Source of the DNA: Candidatus Formimonas warabiya
GTDB lineage: Bacteria; Bacillota; Dehalobacteriia; Dehalobacteriales; Dehalobacteriaceae
Length of the DNA stretch: 64,000 bases
Direction of reading: 5' to 3'
Assembly: GCF_002777255.1 (NCBI RefSeq)
Contig: NZ_CP017634.1
Coordinates: forward strand, 5,716,903-5,780,902
The notes under the pieces are model-generated. The model saw only the letters and a program-made list of their open reading frames with translations, was not told the DNA's origin and did not search any database. Both the position numbers and the translations under genes were made by a program. Below, piece after piece: positions 9,375-18,014 of the stretch. Position 1 is the first letter of the stretch, and the number at the start of each line of letters is the position of its first letter.

Positions 9375-9731
9375 TTAAAGGATTATCCGCTGCTTAACAG
9401 GCTTATGTGCTGATGGCTGATCCATTGATAAACCATCTAAAAGCCATCTAAACTGCCGTTCAGAAACCTCAAGGACCTGTTTGTTTTCGTAAAACTTCCA
9501 TCGGAAGATACCACGGCTCAATTTGCGATAGTATAACCACCAACCGTTATTAGACCAATGAAGGATCTTACATTTATCACAGGTCCGGTTACAGAACACG
9601 TAAAGGCAGTTTTCAAAAGGGTCCATTTGTAACTGCGTCTGGACCAATGTAGCAAGACCTTCGATGCTTTTTCGCATATCGCAGGGCTTGCAAGAAAGGA
9701 ATATTCTAAGGCCAGCAGCATTTAAACCCAT
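9375..9731 (-). CDS. tnpB: IS66 accessory protein TnpB
   Basis: 118 residues matching the IS66 Orf2 family, with the characteristic segments FLSCKPCDMRKSIEGLATLV near residues 11-30, LYVFCNR and ILHWSNNGWWLYYRKL. The role in transposition is not well defined in the family, but the gene is needed in studied IS66 members. Its start overlaps the end of tnpA, suggesting coupled translation. Intact. Confidence 0.95.
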   Translation of the reverse strand: MGLNAAGLRIFLSCKPCDMRKSIEGLATLVQTQLQMDPFENCLYVFCNRTCDKCKILHWSNNGWWLYYRKLSRGIFRWKFYENKQVLEVSERQFRWLLDGLSMDQPSAHKPVKQRIIL

Positions 9732-10033
9732 GTGGAACGAATAGCAGCAATAGCTTCGCGTAGAGTCTCTGCTTGAAAGCCTGAATACAGCTCGATAGAA
9801 ATCACACCGATTTTAAGAATGACCGGAACTTCTTTTAAGGATGGTTGCTTCAGCTCAATAAAGGTTTCTTGTTTGAGGCCAGCTTTGTTTTCGCGATTGC
9901 ACTTGGTAAGCCAGTACCGAAGTGTGCTGATGCTTAGGTTATGTTCCGTACACCATGCGGTAGCAGTTAGGCCAGAAGCACGAAAATCGTTTACCTGCTG
10001 GCGTCTGATCATGGACTGCTCTTCAAGAGTCAA
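9722..10033 (-). CDS. tnpA: IS66 accessory protein TnpA (DNA-binding)
   Basis: 103 residues with an N-terminal helix-turn-helix region: RRQQVNDFRASGLTATAWCT followed by ISTLRYWLTK, as in IS66 Orf1 proteins. It is the first gene of the element and overlaps tnpB by ten bases. Intact. Confidence 0.9.
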   Translation of the reverse strand: MTLEEQSMIRRQQVNDFRASGLTATAWCTEHNLSISTLRYWLTKCNRENKAGLKQETFIELKQPSLKEVPVILKIGVISIELYSGFQAETLREAIAAIRSTWV

Positions 10034-10117
10034 GGATAATTCCTCCCCTAAATAGTTTTGAGGTTATTATCCCAATTCTTAAAGGAAGTTGCTATGTGCA
10101 AAGTTTTTGACAATTAC

Positions 10118-10257
10118 GGAGCAGGGATAAGTGATGATAAATCCATGTGTTTTGACAGCAGTTCGAGGAATTTTGGTTTGTTGTTTTGTAAAACCTCTTC
10201 ACAGTCTCGATACGTATCAGACAAAGAAAGTTGATAAAAATGTTTTACCATTTGTTC
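10118..10257. repeat. 140-bp direct repeat, right copy (flanking IS66)
   Basis: Second copy of 7423-7562. Here the sequence continues into the transposase's natural leader, so this copy preserves the original promoter-side junction: start codon, ribosome site, then leader. It carries only the first ~45 codons and is a gene fragment. Confidence 0.9.
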
Positions 10258-10321
10258 TTCTCCTTTATGAGTAAAATTTGGTGTGCATAGCTATATTTTA
10301 CAAGATCTAGAGGAGAAGAAC
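10254..10321 (-). promoter_or_regulatory. Inverted repeat that can mask the transposase ribosome site
   Basis: GTTCTTCTCC at 10254-10263 is perfectly complementary to GGAGAAGAAC at 10312-10321. On the minus strand the second arm contains the transposase ribosome site. Transcripts entering from outside could fold and hide it, a known way for insertion sequences to stay quiet when read through. The copy is now detached from the intact gene. Confidence 0.45.
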
Positions 10322-10411
10322 AATTAAAATTGAAGCTTTAAGTCCTTGATATTCAAGGGCTGCAAGGTTTCACAAACGTCTAACTATAAATGAATGAAGG
10401 AGAAATACTCA

Positions 10412-11125
10412 ATGCAACAACCAAATCTATCAGAATCACTAGTAAGGTGGGATAAAATATCTAGGTATTCAGACTGGATGTATAATAATTTCAAACATTA
10501 TCTAGGTAATAGAATTTTGGATATTGGATCAGGTACAGGAACTTTTGTGGAAAAATTTCTCAAAAAGAACAGTTTGGTAATGGGTACTGATATCTTCGAA
10601 AATCAAGTAGAATTTATGAAACAAAGATTTAAAGATTTTCCGAATTTTACATGTTTATTAGTGGATATTGAAAAATCAGATATTAGCTTCTTAAAAGAAT
10701 ATAAATTTGATACAATAACCTGTATTAATGTATTGGAACATCTTAGCGATGATTTAGAAGCATTAAAAAAGTTTGTTACTATATTTAATAAAGAAGGTAC
10801 AATTATTATCCTTGTTCCAGCTATGCCTTTTTTATTTTCTGATATGGATAGAGCCTGCGGCCATTTTAGAAGATACAAAAAGGGAATGATTGCTGAAAAA
10901 GCAATGAAAATTGGTTTAAAGGTTTTGGAAGATAAATATATGAATTGCCTGGGAATTGTACCCTATTATATAAAAAGTAAGTCGACCAACAAAGGAACCT
11001 TTTCTGATTCTTTAGGAAATGTAGATTCTAGATTATATAATTTGTTCTCGTCCCTGCTGGAACCTATGGAAAAATTGATTAAACCACCTTTAGGTATTTC
11101 AGAGATTATAATACTGAAAAAATAA
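10412..11125 (+). CDS. Class I SAM-dependent methyltransferase
   Basis: 237 residues. The SAM-binding motif ILDIGSGTGTF lies near residues 37-47, followed by the acidic GTDIF end of the second strand. The ITCINVLEHLSDD motif near 103-115 is typical of small-molecule or lipid/sugar methyltransferases of the UbiG/Methyltransf_11 type. I chose the ATG at 10412 because the GAAGGAG ribosome site lies before it and inside the longer frame from 10394. It follows the insertion sequences and precedes a flippase-like membrane protein. The substrate is probably a lipid-linked sugar, but that is inferred from context only. Confidence 0.8.
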   Translation: MQQPNLSESLVRWDKISRYSDWMYNNFKHYLGNRILDIGSGTGTFVEKFLKKNSLVMGTDIFENQVEFMKQRFKDFPNFTCLLVDIEKSDISFLKEYKFDTITCINVLEHLSDDLEALKKFVTIFNKEGTIIILVPAMPFLFSDMDRACGHFRRYKKGMIAEKAMKIGLKVLEDKYMNCLGIVPYYIKSKSTNKGTFSDSLGNVDSRLYNLFSSLLEPMEKLIKPPLGISEIIILKK

Positions 11126-11171
11126 ATTTTACTCTTATTTACAAGGATGGTAATTACAGTGGGAAAAATAA

Positions 11172-12137
11172 ATGAATAATTTGTTCGAGAAACTAAAAAA
11201 GAGTATATTCGCTAAGCAAATAAGTTATTTATTGATTTTTATATCTTTTGCATATATTTTTTATTTACTAAGCATTAACTGGAAGAAATTAATATACACG
11301 CTTCCCCTCGATAAAATGTTGGCTTCTATCTTTTTAGGTAGTATATTTTATGGTTTGAATACGATATTACTAGCTTATACATGGTATCGCTTACTCAAAG
11401 TACTAGGTGAAAAAGTCGATTATAAAACTAGTCATTATATTTTTGGTTATTCTCAAATAGCAAAATATATTCCGGGCAATGTAATGCATTATTTGGGTCG
11501 GTTTGTCTTATCTAGAAATTCGGGTATGTCTGAAAAAAATATTTTGACAAGTATATTTTTGGAAACACTTCTTTTAGCATTTTCTGCATTATCGATTACC
11601 TTTGTTACAGTATTTTTTTTTGAATGGAATACAATTTTTAATATAATCTTTAGAAAACTTATCATTATATTTTTTATAATTTTGTTTATTACTGCAATAA
11701 TTTTTTTATTAATATTTATTTTTAAAAAGTATAGATCTATAACCAAACTGGGTTATTTTTTTAAAACTATATATCAAAAATATGTTTTTAGAGAATTATT
11801 TTATTCATACTTAAAATATTTTTCATTTTTTGTTTTAAATGGCATTTTTTTATGCTTTTTATCAAAAATAATGTGGATGATTAATTTAAAAAGCAATATT
11901 TTAATTTTTATTGGAGCATATGCTGCTTCTTGGATAATTGGTTTTGTTACTCCTGGTTCCCCAGGTGGAATAGGTGTCAGAGAAGCTTTATTAATTTTAA
12001 TTTTACAGATGTATATTTCAGAGTCTCAAGCTGTTACTCTTGCTCTTGTTTTTAGAATAATTACTACTCTTGGTGATATTTTATTTTTCTTTTCATCAAG
12101 TTATCTTAATGTAAAATATTTAAAAATTAAATCTTAA
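11172..12137 (+). CDS. LPG-synthase-TM-type flippase-like membrane protein
   Basis: 321-residue polytopic membrane protein of the UPF0104/LPG_synthase_TM kind: six to eight hydrophobic helices and the family-typical late motif TPGSPGGIGVREALL near residues 259-273. Members move lipid-linked sugars or phospholipids across the membrane, or form the membrane part of lysyl-phosphatidylglycerol synthases; the soluble aminoacyl-transferase domain is absent here. It is very rich in Phe and Ile codons and AT, like the genes from 3 kb on. With the neighbouring GT2 and GT-C-like genes it could form a lipid-linked sugar modification set. Confidence 0.75.
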   Translation: MNNLFEKLKKSIFAKQISYLLIFISFAYIFYLLSINWKKLIYTLPLDKMLASIFLGSIFYGLNTILLAYTWYRLLKVLGEKVDYKTSHYIFGYSQIAKYIPGNVMHYLGRFVLSRNSGMSEKNILTSIFLETLLLAFSALSITFVTVFFFEWNTIFNIIFRKLIIIFFIILFITAIIFLLIFIFKKYRSITKLGYFFKTIYQKYVFRELFYSYLKYFSFFVLNGIFLCFLSKIMWMINLKSNILIFIGAYAASWIIGFVTPGSPGGIGVREALLILILQMYISESQAVTLALVFRIITTLGDILFFFSSSYLNVKYLKIKS

Positions 12138-12309
12138 TTGAGGTCTATTGATCATCGGAATAGTACTAATTTGAAGGAATCTCCAAAAATATAAAGGGGT
12201 TAATCTATCTAATATTTGCGTGTTTTAAAAATATAAACATTTGGTAATATGATGTAGCAGGAATTTAATAATACAGCAAAGAAATAGTCGAAGGAACAGA
12301 GGTGATGTA

Positions 12310-13383
12310 ATGATTTTTCCTGTGATACTAGCTGGGGGAAAAGGGGAGAGGTTTTGGCCTCAAAGCCGGGAAAAAAGGCCCAAGCAGTTTCTTAACTTAA
12401 TTGGAGAAGAGTCTCTATTACAGCTGACCGTAAAACGGTTGTCCAATCTAGTTCCATTTACTAATACATTTATTGTGACAGGACAGAATTATGTTGGCCT
12501 TGTGCAGGAACAACTGCCCCAACTGCCGGTAGCTAATATAATTGTGGAGCCTATGGGTAAAAATACTGCTGCTTGTACAGGATTGGCTGCTGTTTATTTG
12601 GAACGGATCAATCCAGAGGGTGTGATGGTTGTTTTGCCATCTGATCATTTAGTTGGGGATAGTAAAGAATTTCTTCAAGTGGTAAAGGCAGGCATTGCAC
12701 TTGCTCAAGAAGGTGATTTTCTTATTACTATGGGGATAACCCCTTCTCATCCAGAAACTGGTTATGGCTATATAAATTATGGGGAAGAGTATGGTATTTA
12801 TGAATCTTATCCTGCTTTTTCAGTGCGTCGTTTTGTGGAGAAACCTGATTTACAAACCGCTAAAGAATATTTAGAATCAGGTGAATTTCTGTGGAACAGC
12901 GGGATGTTTATTTGGAAGGTTTCTACAATACTAAAAAAGATAGAAAAATATATGCCTGATCTTTTTCAGGCCGTGCAGACGATTAAAAATTCTATAGGTA
13001 CTAGGCACGAAAAGGAGGTTTTATTCCGAGAGTACTGCAGATTGGAGAGCATTTCTTTGGATTATGGGATTATGGAATTGTCTGATCATGTTTTTGTGTT
13101 TCCTGGTAATTTTGGTTGGGATGATATTGGAAGCTGGACATCTTTAAGCAGGATTAAGGAGACTGATGATAAGGGAAATGTTTTTGGGGGAAACGTAGTC
13201 GAATATGGTGCTCAAAACTGTATTGTAGAGAGTTCGGAAAAGCTAATTGGTGTAATTGGAGCAGAAAATCTCATTATAGTGGAAAGTGATGATGCTTTTT
13301 TGGTCTGTTCTAAAGAGCATGCTCAGGATATTAAAGGGTTGTTGCAGAAGTTGAAACAGGAAAAAAAAGTAAAATACCTATAG
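12310..13383 (+). CDS. manC: Mannose-1-phosphate guanylyltransferase
   Basis: Makes GDP-mannose from mannose-1-phosphate and GTP in the cytosol. The 357 residues start with the nucleotidyltransferase signature LAGGKGERFWPQSR (about 7-20), then KRPKQFL; VLPSDHL near 113-119, FVEKPD near 176-181 and WNSGMFIWK near 196-204 are all family hallmarks. The C-terminal phosphomannose isomerase domain of bifunctional ManC/AlgA enzymes is missing, so this is the short monofunctional type. The next gene, a phosphomannomutase homologue 10 bases downstream, supplies its substrate. The stop is UAG. Confidence 0.95.
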   Translation: MIFPVILAGGKGERFWPQSREKRPKQFLNLIGEESLLQLTVKRLSNLVPFTNTFIVTGQNYVGLVQEQLPQLPVANIIVEPMGKNTAACTGLAAVYLERINPEGVMVVLPSDHLVGDSKEFLQVVKAGIALAQEGDFLITMGITPSHPETGYGYINYGEEYGIYESYPAFSVRRFVEKPDLQTAKEYLESGEFLWNSGMFIWKVSTILKKIEKYMPDLFQAVQTIKNSIGTRHEKEVLFREYCRLESISLDYGIMELSDHVFVFPGNFGWDDIGSWTSLSRIKETDDKGNVFGGNVVEYGAQNCIVESSEKLIGVIGAENLIIVESDDAFLVCSKEHAQDIKGLLQKLKQEKKVKYL

Positions 13384-13393
13384 GGTTATATCA

Positions 13394-14827
13394 ATGGAGG
13401 GGTTTGCTACGTGTAAGTCGGAAATAAAGTTCGGGACAGATGGATGGAGAGGAATTATCAGTGATTCTTTAACTTTTGAAAATGTTCGCGTGGTGGCACA
13501 AGCTATTGCTGACTATCTTCAAGGGATAAATCAAGGTGATAAGGTGTTTGTTATTGGGTACGATACCCGCTTTCTATCCCGACAGTATGCAGAGGAGTGT
13601 GCGCGGGTAGTAGCCGCCAACAAAATAAAGGTGTTTTTAACAGACAAAGTTGCTCCTACCCCAGTGGTATCATATGGAGTAAAACACTTGCAGGCTAGTG
13701 GAGCTATTATGGTTACAGCTAGTCATAATCCTGCAGAATATAACGGAATTAAGTTTAAGGCTCCTTATGGAGGGTCTGCTTTACCCGAGATAATTACTGA
13801 AATTGAGAAGAATTTATACTGCAAACCAGTAAAGATCATGAATTTTTTTGAGGCCTTAAATCTGGGTATTGTTCAATATTTTAATGCGGATGAACCGTAT
13901 TTGAATCAAGTAAGACGATTTATCAATTTCGATCTTATTAAAAATGCTAATTTAAAGGTTGTAATTGATCCTATGTACGGTGCAGGAGCAGGTTATGTCA
14001 GGACATTATTGGAAAATACAAGTGTTTCAGTTACAGAAATTCGGGGTGAAAAAAATCCAGGTTTCGGGGATATTTCTCCTGAGCCTATTGCTAAAAACTT
14101 AGATTTGCTAAAAAAAATTGTATTAGAGGAGCAAGCGGATATAGGGTTAGCCACTGATGGAGATGGGGACCGTTTAGGAGCTATTGATAACCACGGAAGT
14201 TTTGTTAATTCTCACCAAATCTACGCACTTTTTCTACGCTATTTAGTAGAACAAAGAAAATGGTCCGGTGGAGCGGTCAAGACCTTTTCGACTTCAAAAA
14301 TGATTGATTGCCTAGTAAAGAAATATGATATTCCTGTGTATGAGACTCCTATCGGGTTTAAATATATTTGCGCTCTTTTTTTGAAAAAAGACATTTTAGT
14401 TGGTGGGGAAGAAAGTGGAGGTATTGGTTTTAAGAACCATATTCCCGAGAGGGATGGAATTTTGTCCAGCCTCCTTCTTTTAGAGCTTATGGCTGCTCAT
14501 CGAAAAAACCTGAGAGAGATTCTTGATGATTTAATGAATGAAATAGGACCATTTTATTATGAGCGGGTGGATCTGCACATTTCCAACGAGCGAAAGAAAC
14601 TTGTTCTGGATCTGCTTCGTAACAATACTCCTGATAAAATTGCCGGTATTGATGTCATAAAGGTTGAAACCATGGATGGGGTTAAATGCCATCTTGCTAC
14701 GGGAGGATGGATATTATTCCGATCCTCAGGAACAGAGCCGGTGGTACGGATCTACGTTGAAGGATCATCTCCAGCCGAAGTGCAAAGCGTATTAAAAAGC
14801 GGCATTAGTTTTGTTGAAGGGAAATAA
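13394..14827 (+). CDS. manB: Phosphomannomutase/phosphoglucomutase
   Basis: Interconverts hexose 6- and 1-phosphates, feeding ManC. The 477 residues show all four domain signatures: FGTDGWRG near 13-20, the phosphoserine loop TASHNPAEYNG near 110-120, the metal-binding DGDGDRLGAID near 253-263, and GGEESGGIGF (sugar binding) near 336-345. The C-terminal phosphate-binding RSSGTEPVVRIYVE lies near 443-456. It follows manC within the same transcription unit and runs into the ABC exporter genes three bases later. Choice between mannose and glucose specificity rests on the manC neighbour. Confidence 0.9.
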   Translation: MEGFATCKSEIKFGTDGWRGIISDSLTFENVRVVAQAIADYLQGINQGDKVFVIGYDTRFLSRQYAEECARVVAANKIKVFLTDKVAPTPVVSYGVKHLQASGAIMVTASHNPAEYNGIKFKAPYGGSALPEIITEIEKNLYCKPVKIMNFFEALNLGIVQYFNADEPYLNQVRRFINFDLIKNANLKVVIDPMYGAGAGYVRTLLENTSVSVTEIRGEKNPGFGDISPEPIAKNLDLLKKIVLEEQADIGLATDGDGDRLGAIDNHGSFVNSHQIYALFLRYLVEQRKWSGGAVKTFSTSKMIDCLVKKYDIPVYETPIGFKYICALFLKKDILVGGEESGGIGFKNHIPERDGILSSLLLLELMAAHRKNLREILDDLMNEIGPFYYERVDLHISNERKKLVLDLLRNNTPDKIAGIDVIKVETMDGVKCHLATGGWILFRSSGTEPVVRIYVEGSSPAEVQSVLKSGISFVEGK

Positions 14828-14829
14828 CA

Positions 14830-15606
14830 ATGATTAGTCAGCTCAAAGAGCTATACTTATATAGAGAAATGTTAAAAAATTTAGTGTCCATGGAGCTTCG
14901 GGCTCGTTACAAAGGATCTGTGCTTGGTTTTGTATGGACTTTTATAAATCCACTTTTAATGCTGGTGATTTATTCCTTTGTTTTTTCTTTTGTAATGCGG
15001 ATAAAAATTGAAAATTATTCTATGTTCCTATTTGTAGGACTTTTGCCTTGGACTTTTTTTCAGAATTCAATTTTAATGAGTTCACCTTGTATTGTTAGTA
15101 ACGGAAATTTAGTTAAAAAGATTTATTTTCCAACGGAAATACTGCCTTTATCCATTGTGATTGCAAATCTGTTAAATTATATTTTTAGCTTGGCTATTTT
15201 GCTTCCTGCCTTATATTTATTTGGTATTAAACTTACTGGTTGGATAAGTCTATTTCCAATTATTCTTTTAGTGCAGTTAATACTGGTATCTGGTATATCT
15301 TTACTGATCAGCAGCCTTAATGTGTATTTTCGTGATTTACAACATATTGTAAATGTTTTTTTAATGGCCTGGTTTTATATTACCCCAATTTTGTTTCCAC
15401 CGACAGTTATCCCTGAAAACTATAAGTGGTTAATTGAAGCAAACCCTATGGCACCGATTATTATAGCTTACCAGGATATTTTCTTTTATGGTAAAAGCCC
15501 TAGTGGTACATCTTTATTTGAGGTATTTCTTGTTGCATTAGTTATTTCAGTGACAGGATTTCTTATATTTGGAGAACTTAAACGGAATTTTGCAGAGGAG
15601 ATTTAG
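14830..15606 (+). CDS. wzm: Polysaccharide ABC exporter, permease subunit
   Basis: 258 residues, ABC-2 permease with six predicted helices. The N-terminal MELRARYKGSVLGFVWTFINP segment (about 21-41) is the hallmark of Wzm/TagG-type polysaccharide or teichoic-acid exporters. It would form the membrane channel through which the finished or lipid-linked glycan leaves the cytosol. The gene starts three bases after manB and is followed 15 bases later by its ATPase, so the four genes from manC are almost surely one operon. Confidence 0.9.
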   Translation: MISQLKELYLYREMLKNLVSMELRARYKGSVLGFVWTFINPLLMLVIYSFVFSFVMRIKIENYSMFLFVGLLPWTFFQNSILMSSPCIVSNGNLVKKIYFPTEILPLSIVIANLLNYIFSLAILLPALYLFGIKLTGWISLFPIILLVQLILVSGISLLISSLNVYFRDLQHIVNVFLMAWFYITPILFPPTVIPENYKWLIEANPMAPIIIAYQDIFFYGKSPSGTSLFEVFLVALVISVTGFLIFGELKRNFAEEI

Positions 15607-15621
15607 CCTTGGAGGTTTTAA

Positions 15622-16893
15622 ATGATTGCAATTGAAGTTAAAGGTGTTTATAAAAAATTCCGCATTTATTATGATAAGAATAAGACTTTAAAAACACATA
15701 TTCTCTTTTGGAAAAGGCAGAGATTTGAGGAATTTTGGGCCTTAAAAAATGTTAATTTTACTGTGGATACCGGAAAAACTATTGGTTTAATTGGACAGAA
15801 CGGATCAGGTAAAAGTACACTACTCAAGCTGCTCACAAAAATCATTTTTCCAGATCAAGGGAAAATTAACCTCTACGGAAAAGTGTCAAGCCTTTTGGAA
15901 TTAGGAGCTGGATTTCATCCCGATTTCACTGGAAAAGAAAATATTTATATGAATGCATCCATTTTGGGTTTGACGAAGCGTCAAATTGACAATCGTTTAG
16001 GGGAAATCATTCAATTTTCAGAGTTGGAAGAATTTATAGAGAATCCTGTACGGACCTATTCTTCAGGAATGTATATGCGTTTAGCTTTTTCGATTGCTAT
16101 TAATGTCAATCCAGATATTTTATTGGTTGATGAAGTTTTAGCTGTTGGAGATGCATCATTTCAAAAAAAGTGTTTGGAAAAAATCAAAGAGCTTAAAAGA
16201 GATGGCAAAACGATTGTTTTTGTTTCTCATGATCTTAGTATAATAGAAAAATTATGTGATGAGGTCATATGGGTGGACGGTGGGATAATTAAAGAGCGTG
16301 GGCAGTGTCGTAGGGTTATTGACAGTTATTTAGTTTTTTTGGCAGCCAAAGAGAATCAAAAAATGATTCACAAAAATGAAATGACCAACAAAAAAGAAGC
16401 TTTATCTTCCGGTTCTGAAAATCAGACCTCAGATGTCCGAAAGGTAACGGATTCTGAACCTTCTGTAGTTGACCGTTGGGGAAATATGAAGGTATTAATC
16501 AGTGATGTTAAATTTTTAGATGAAAACGGGCAAATAAAATATGTTTTTGATACAAGTGAAAAATGTGTGATAACTTTTGATTATGAAGTAAAAAATAGAA
16601 TTCAGGATATTGTTTTTGGCATTGGCATTTATACCAGCGATGGTATCTGCTGTTATGGGACAAATACTTATATTGAAAGAGTTGATCTAGAGAAAATTAG
16701 TTTGCAGGGAAAAATCTTTTTTGAGATTCCTGTGGTATCTTTGATTGAGGGGACCTATTTAGTTGATGTAGCGGCTCATGCCTCTGATGGATTACCTTAT
16801 GATTATCATAGCAGAAGATATTCCTTTAAAGTCCATTCCGAAATAAAAGATGTGGGAATATTTCGCCCAGAACATAAATGGCGGTTTTTATAA
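15622..16893 (+). CDS. wzt: Polysaccharide ABC exporter, ATPase with carbohydrate-binding domain
   Basis: 423 residues. The ATPase part has Walker A GQNGSGKST near 56-64, signature YSSGMYMRL near 147-155 and Walker B ILLVDEVLAVGD near 168-179, followed by the D-loop and H-switch FVSHD. A linker rich in Lys, Ser and Glu (about 240-285) leads to a C-terminal beta-sandwich domain of ~140 residues, as in Wzt proteins that recognise the end of a specific O-glycan before export. That extra domain suggests export is coupled to a chain-end cap. The two methyltransferases in the locus are candidate capping enzymes. Confidence 0.9.
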   Translation: MIAIEVKGVYKKFRIYYDKNKTLKTHILFWKRQRFEEFWALKNVNFTVDTGKTIGLIGQNGSGKSTLLKLLTKIIFPDQGKINLYGKVSSLLELGAGFHPDFTGKENIYMNASILGLTKRQIDNRLGEIIQFSELEEFIENPVRTYSSGMYMRLAFSIAINVNPDILLVDEVLAVGDASFQKKCLEKIKELKRDGKTIVFVSHDLSIIEKLCDEVIWVDGGIIKERGQCRRVIDSYLVFLAAKENQKMIHKNEMTNKKEALSSGSENQTSDVRKVTDSEPSVVDRWGNMKVLISDVKFLDENGQIKYVFDTSEKCVITFDYEVKNRIQDIVFGIGIYTSDGICCYGTNTYIERVDLEKISLQGKIFFEIPVVSLIEGTYLVDVAAHASDGLPYDYHSRRYSFKVHSEIKDVGIFRPEHKWRFL

Positions 16894-16915
16894 TTAGGGA
16901 AAAGAGGTAACTAAA

Positions 16916-17992
16916 GTGGACAACATTTATAAAGATAATTTAACAGTGCCGGAGATAATGGCCTTGATTAAAAAAGGTTTAGAGAACAATAATTTAACTG
17001 ATGTTCTAGTTAACTCTGCTGAAACCGAATCCGTTTGTGATACTTTAGGGGGAGAACATGAAAAAGATGACCAATTAGATAAAATGTCCCAACACTGGTG
17101 GGTACACCCTCATAGGCCGGTGGAATCCCACAAGCGCAGGTTACAGTTTGTACATGTTTTTTTAAAAAAGATAATTAGGAAACTGTTAAAATGGTACATT
17201 AATCCTCCTTTTGAAGAACAGTCTCGTTTCAACGATATGGTGGTTAGATACCTGAAAAGAGTTAATATACACTTAAGTGAATTAGATAAAAAGTTAGCCG
17301 ATATAGATAGAGACGCAACCATTAGTTATTTAAATTTTGAGAACAATTTTCGAGGACAGTCTGACGTGGTTAAGCGAAATCAAGAGGTCTATCTTCCGTA
17401 TTTTTTAAACAGAAAAAATGTTTTAGACGTAGGCTGTGGTCGAGGGGAGTTTGTGGAATTGTTGGTTTCCCATGGGGTAAGCATAACAGGGCTTGATGTT
17501 AATGAAGAAATGGTTTGTTATTGTCGAGATAAAGGTTTGCCGGTGTTTAAGGAAGACTTTTTTGACTTTCTAGCTAAGACCCCTAATGAGTCATTAGACG
17601 GAGTGTTTATGGCACAGGTTATTGAACACTTAAAACCCTATCAAATGGTGGAAGCTGTTAACTTGGTTTATGAAAAACTAACACATGGGTCTTACTTTGT
17701 TTTGGAGACTATCAATCCCGAGTCTTTGTATGTATTTGCACATAGTTTTTATATCGATTTGACTCATGTTCGTCCGCTTCATCCGCAGACTGCGAAGTTT
17801 ATTTTTGAATCGAACGGTTTTTCCGAGGTTGCGTTACTGTATTCTGGTTTTGTCGATGGCAGTAAACAGGTTCCATTCATCGATGCTTCTCAAAATTTAA
17901 TTTCAAATATTCAAGAATTAAATCAAGGTATTGAAAGACTTAATAAGTTAATTTATGGACCCCAGGACTATGCTGTAATTGGGAGAAAGTAA
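16916..17992 (+). CDS. SAM-dependent methyltransferase, possible glycan-capping type
   Basis: 358 residues with GTG start after an AGAGGTAAC ribosome site. The first ~120 residues are acidic then basic and lack a clear fold. A helical, coiled-coil-prone stretch follows (about 100-150). The SAM domain begins with VLDVGCGRGEFVELL near 167-181, followed by GLDVNEEMV and MAQVIEHL. This helical-then-methyltransferase layout, right after an ABC exporter with a carbohydrate-binding domain, resembles the chain-terminating WbdD-type arrangement, but no kinase domain is present, so that role is inference. Overlaps the next longer frame by a few bases. Confidence 0.75.
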   Translation: MDNIYKDNLTVPEIMALIKKGLENNNLTDVLVNSAETESVCDTLGGEHEKDDQLDKMSQHWWVHPHRPVESHKRRLQFVHVFLKKIIRKLLKWYINPPFEEQSRFNDMVVRYLKRVNIHLSELDKKLADIDRDATISYLNFENNFRGQSDVVKRNQEVYLPYFLNRKNVLDVGCGRGEFVELLVSHGVSITGLDVNEEMVCYCRDKGLPVFKEDFFDFLAKTPNESLDGVFMAQVIEHLKPYQMVEAVNLVYEKLTHGSYFVLETINPESLYVFAHSFYIDLTHVRPLHPQTAKFIFESNGFSEVALLYSGFVDGSKQVPFIDASQNLISNIQELNQGIERLNKLIYGPQDYAVIGRK

Positions 17993-18014
17993 CGTTAGTA
18001 GCGAGGTTAAAACA

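Larger units (their letters stand above)
7563..10117 (-). mobile_element. IS66-family insertion sequence (tnpA-tnpB-tnpC)
   Basis: 2,555-bp element. Terminal inverted repeats begin GTAATTGTCAAA at 7563, and the same 12 bases appear on the opposite strand ending at 10117, with GCAC matching a few bases further in. All three typical genes are present, in order on the minus strand and all intact. The flanks are a 140-bp direct repeat rather than the 8-bp target duplication expected for the family. Confidence 0.9.
6123..10321 (-). mobile_element. DDE-transposase insertion sequence, split at its 5' side by an IS66 element
   Basis: The element carries one transposase (6123-7556, minus strand). Its upstream leader, with ribosome site and the first ~45 codons, is found again at 10118-10321, beyond the IS66 insertion. 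I could not define its terminal inverted repeats: short TTGT...TGCACA similarity between about 6055-6080 and the complement of 10280-10305 is too weak to rely on. The coordinates therefore cover the recognisable part only; the element sits between the GT2 and methyltransferase genes. Confidence 0.6.
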
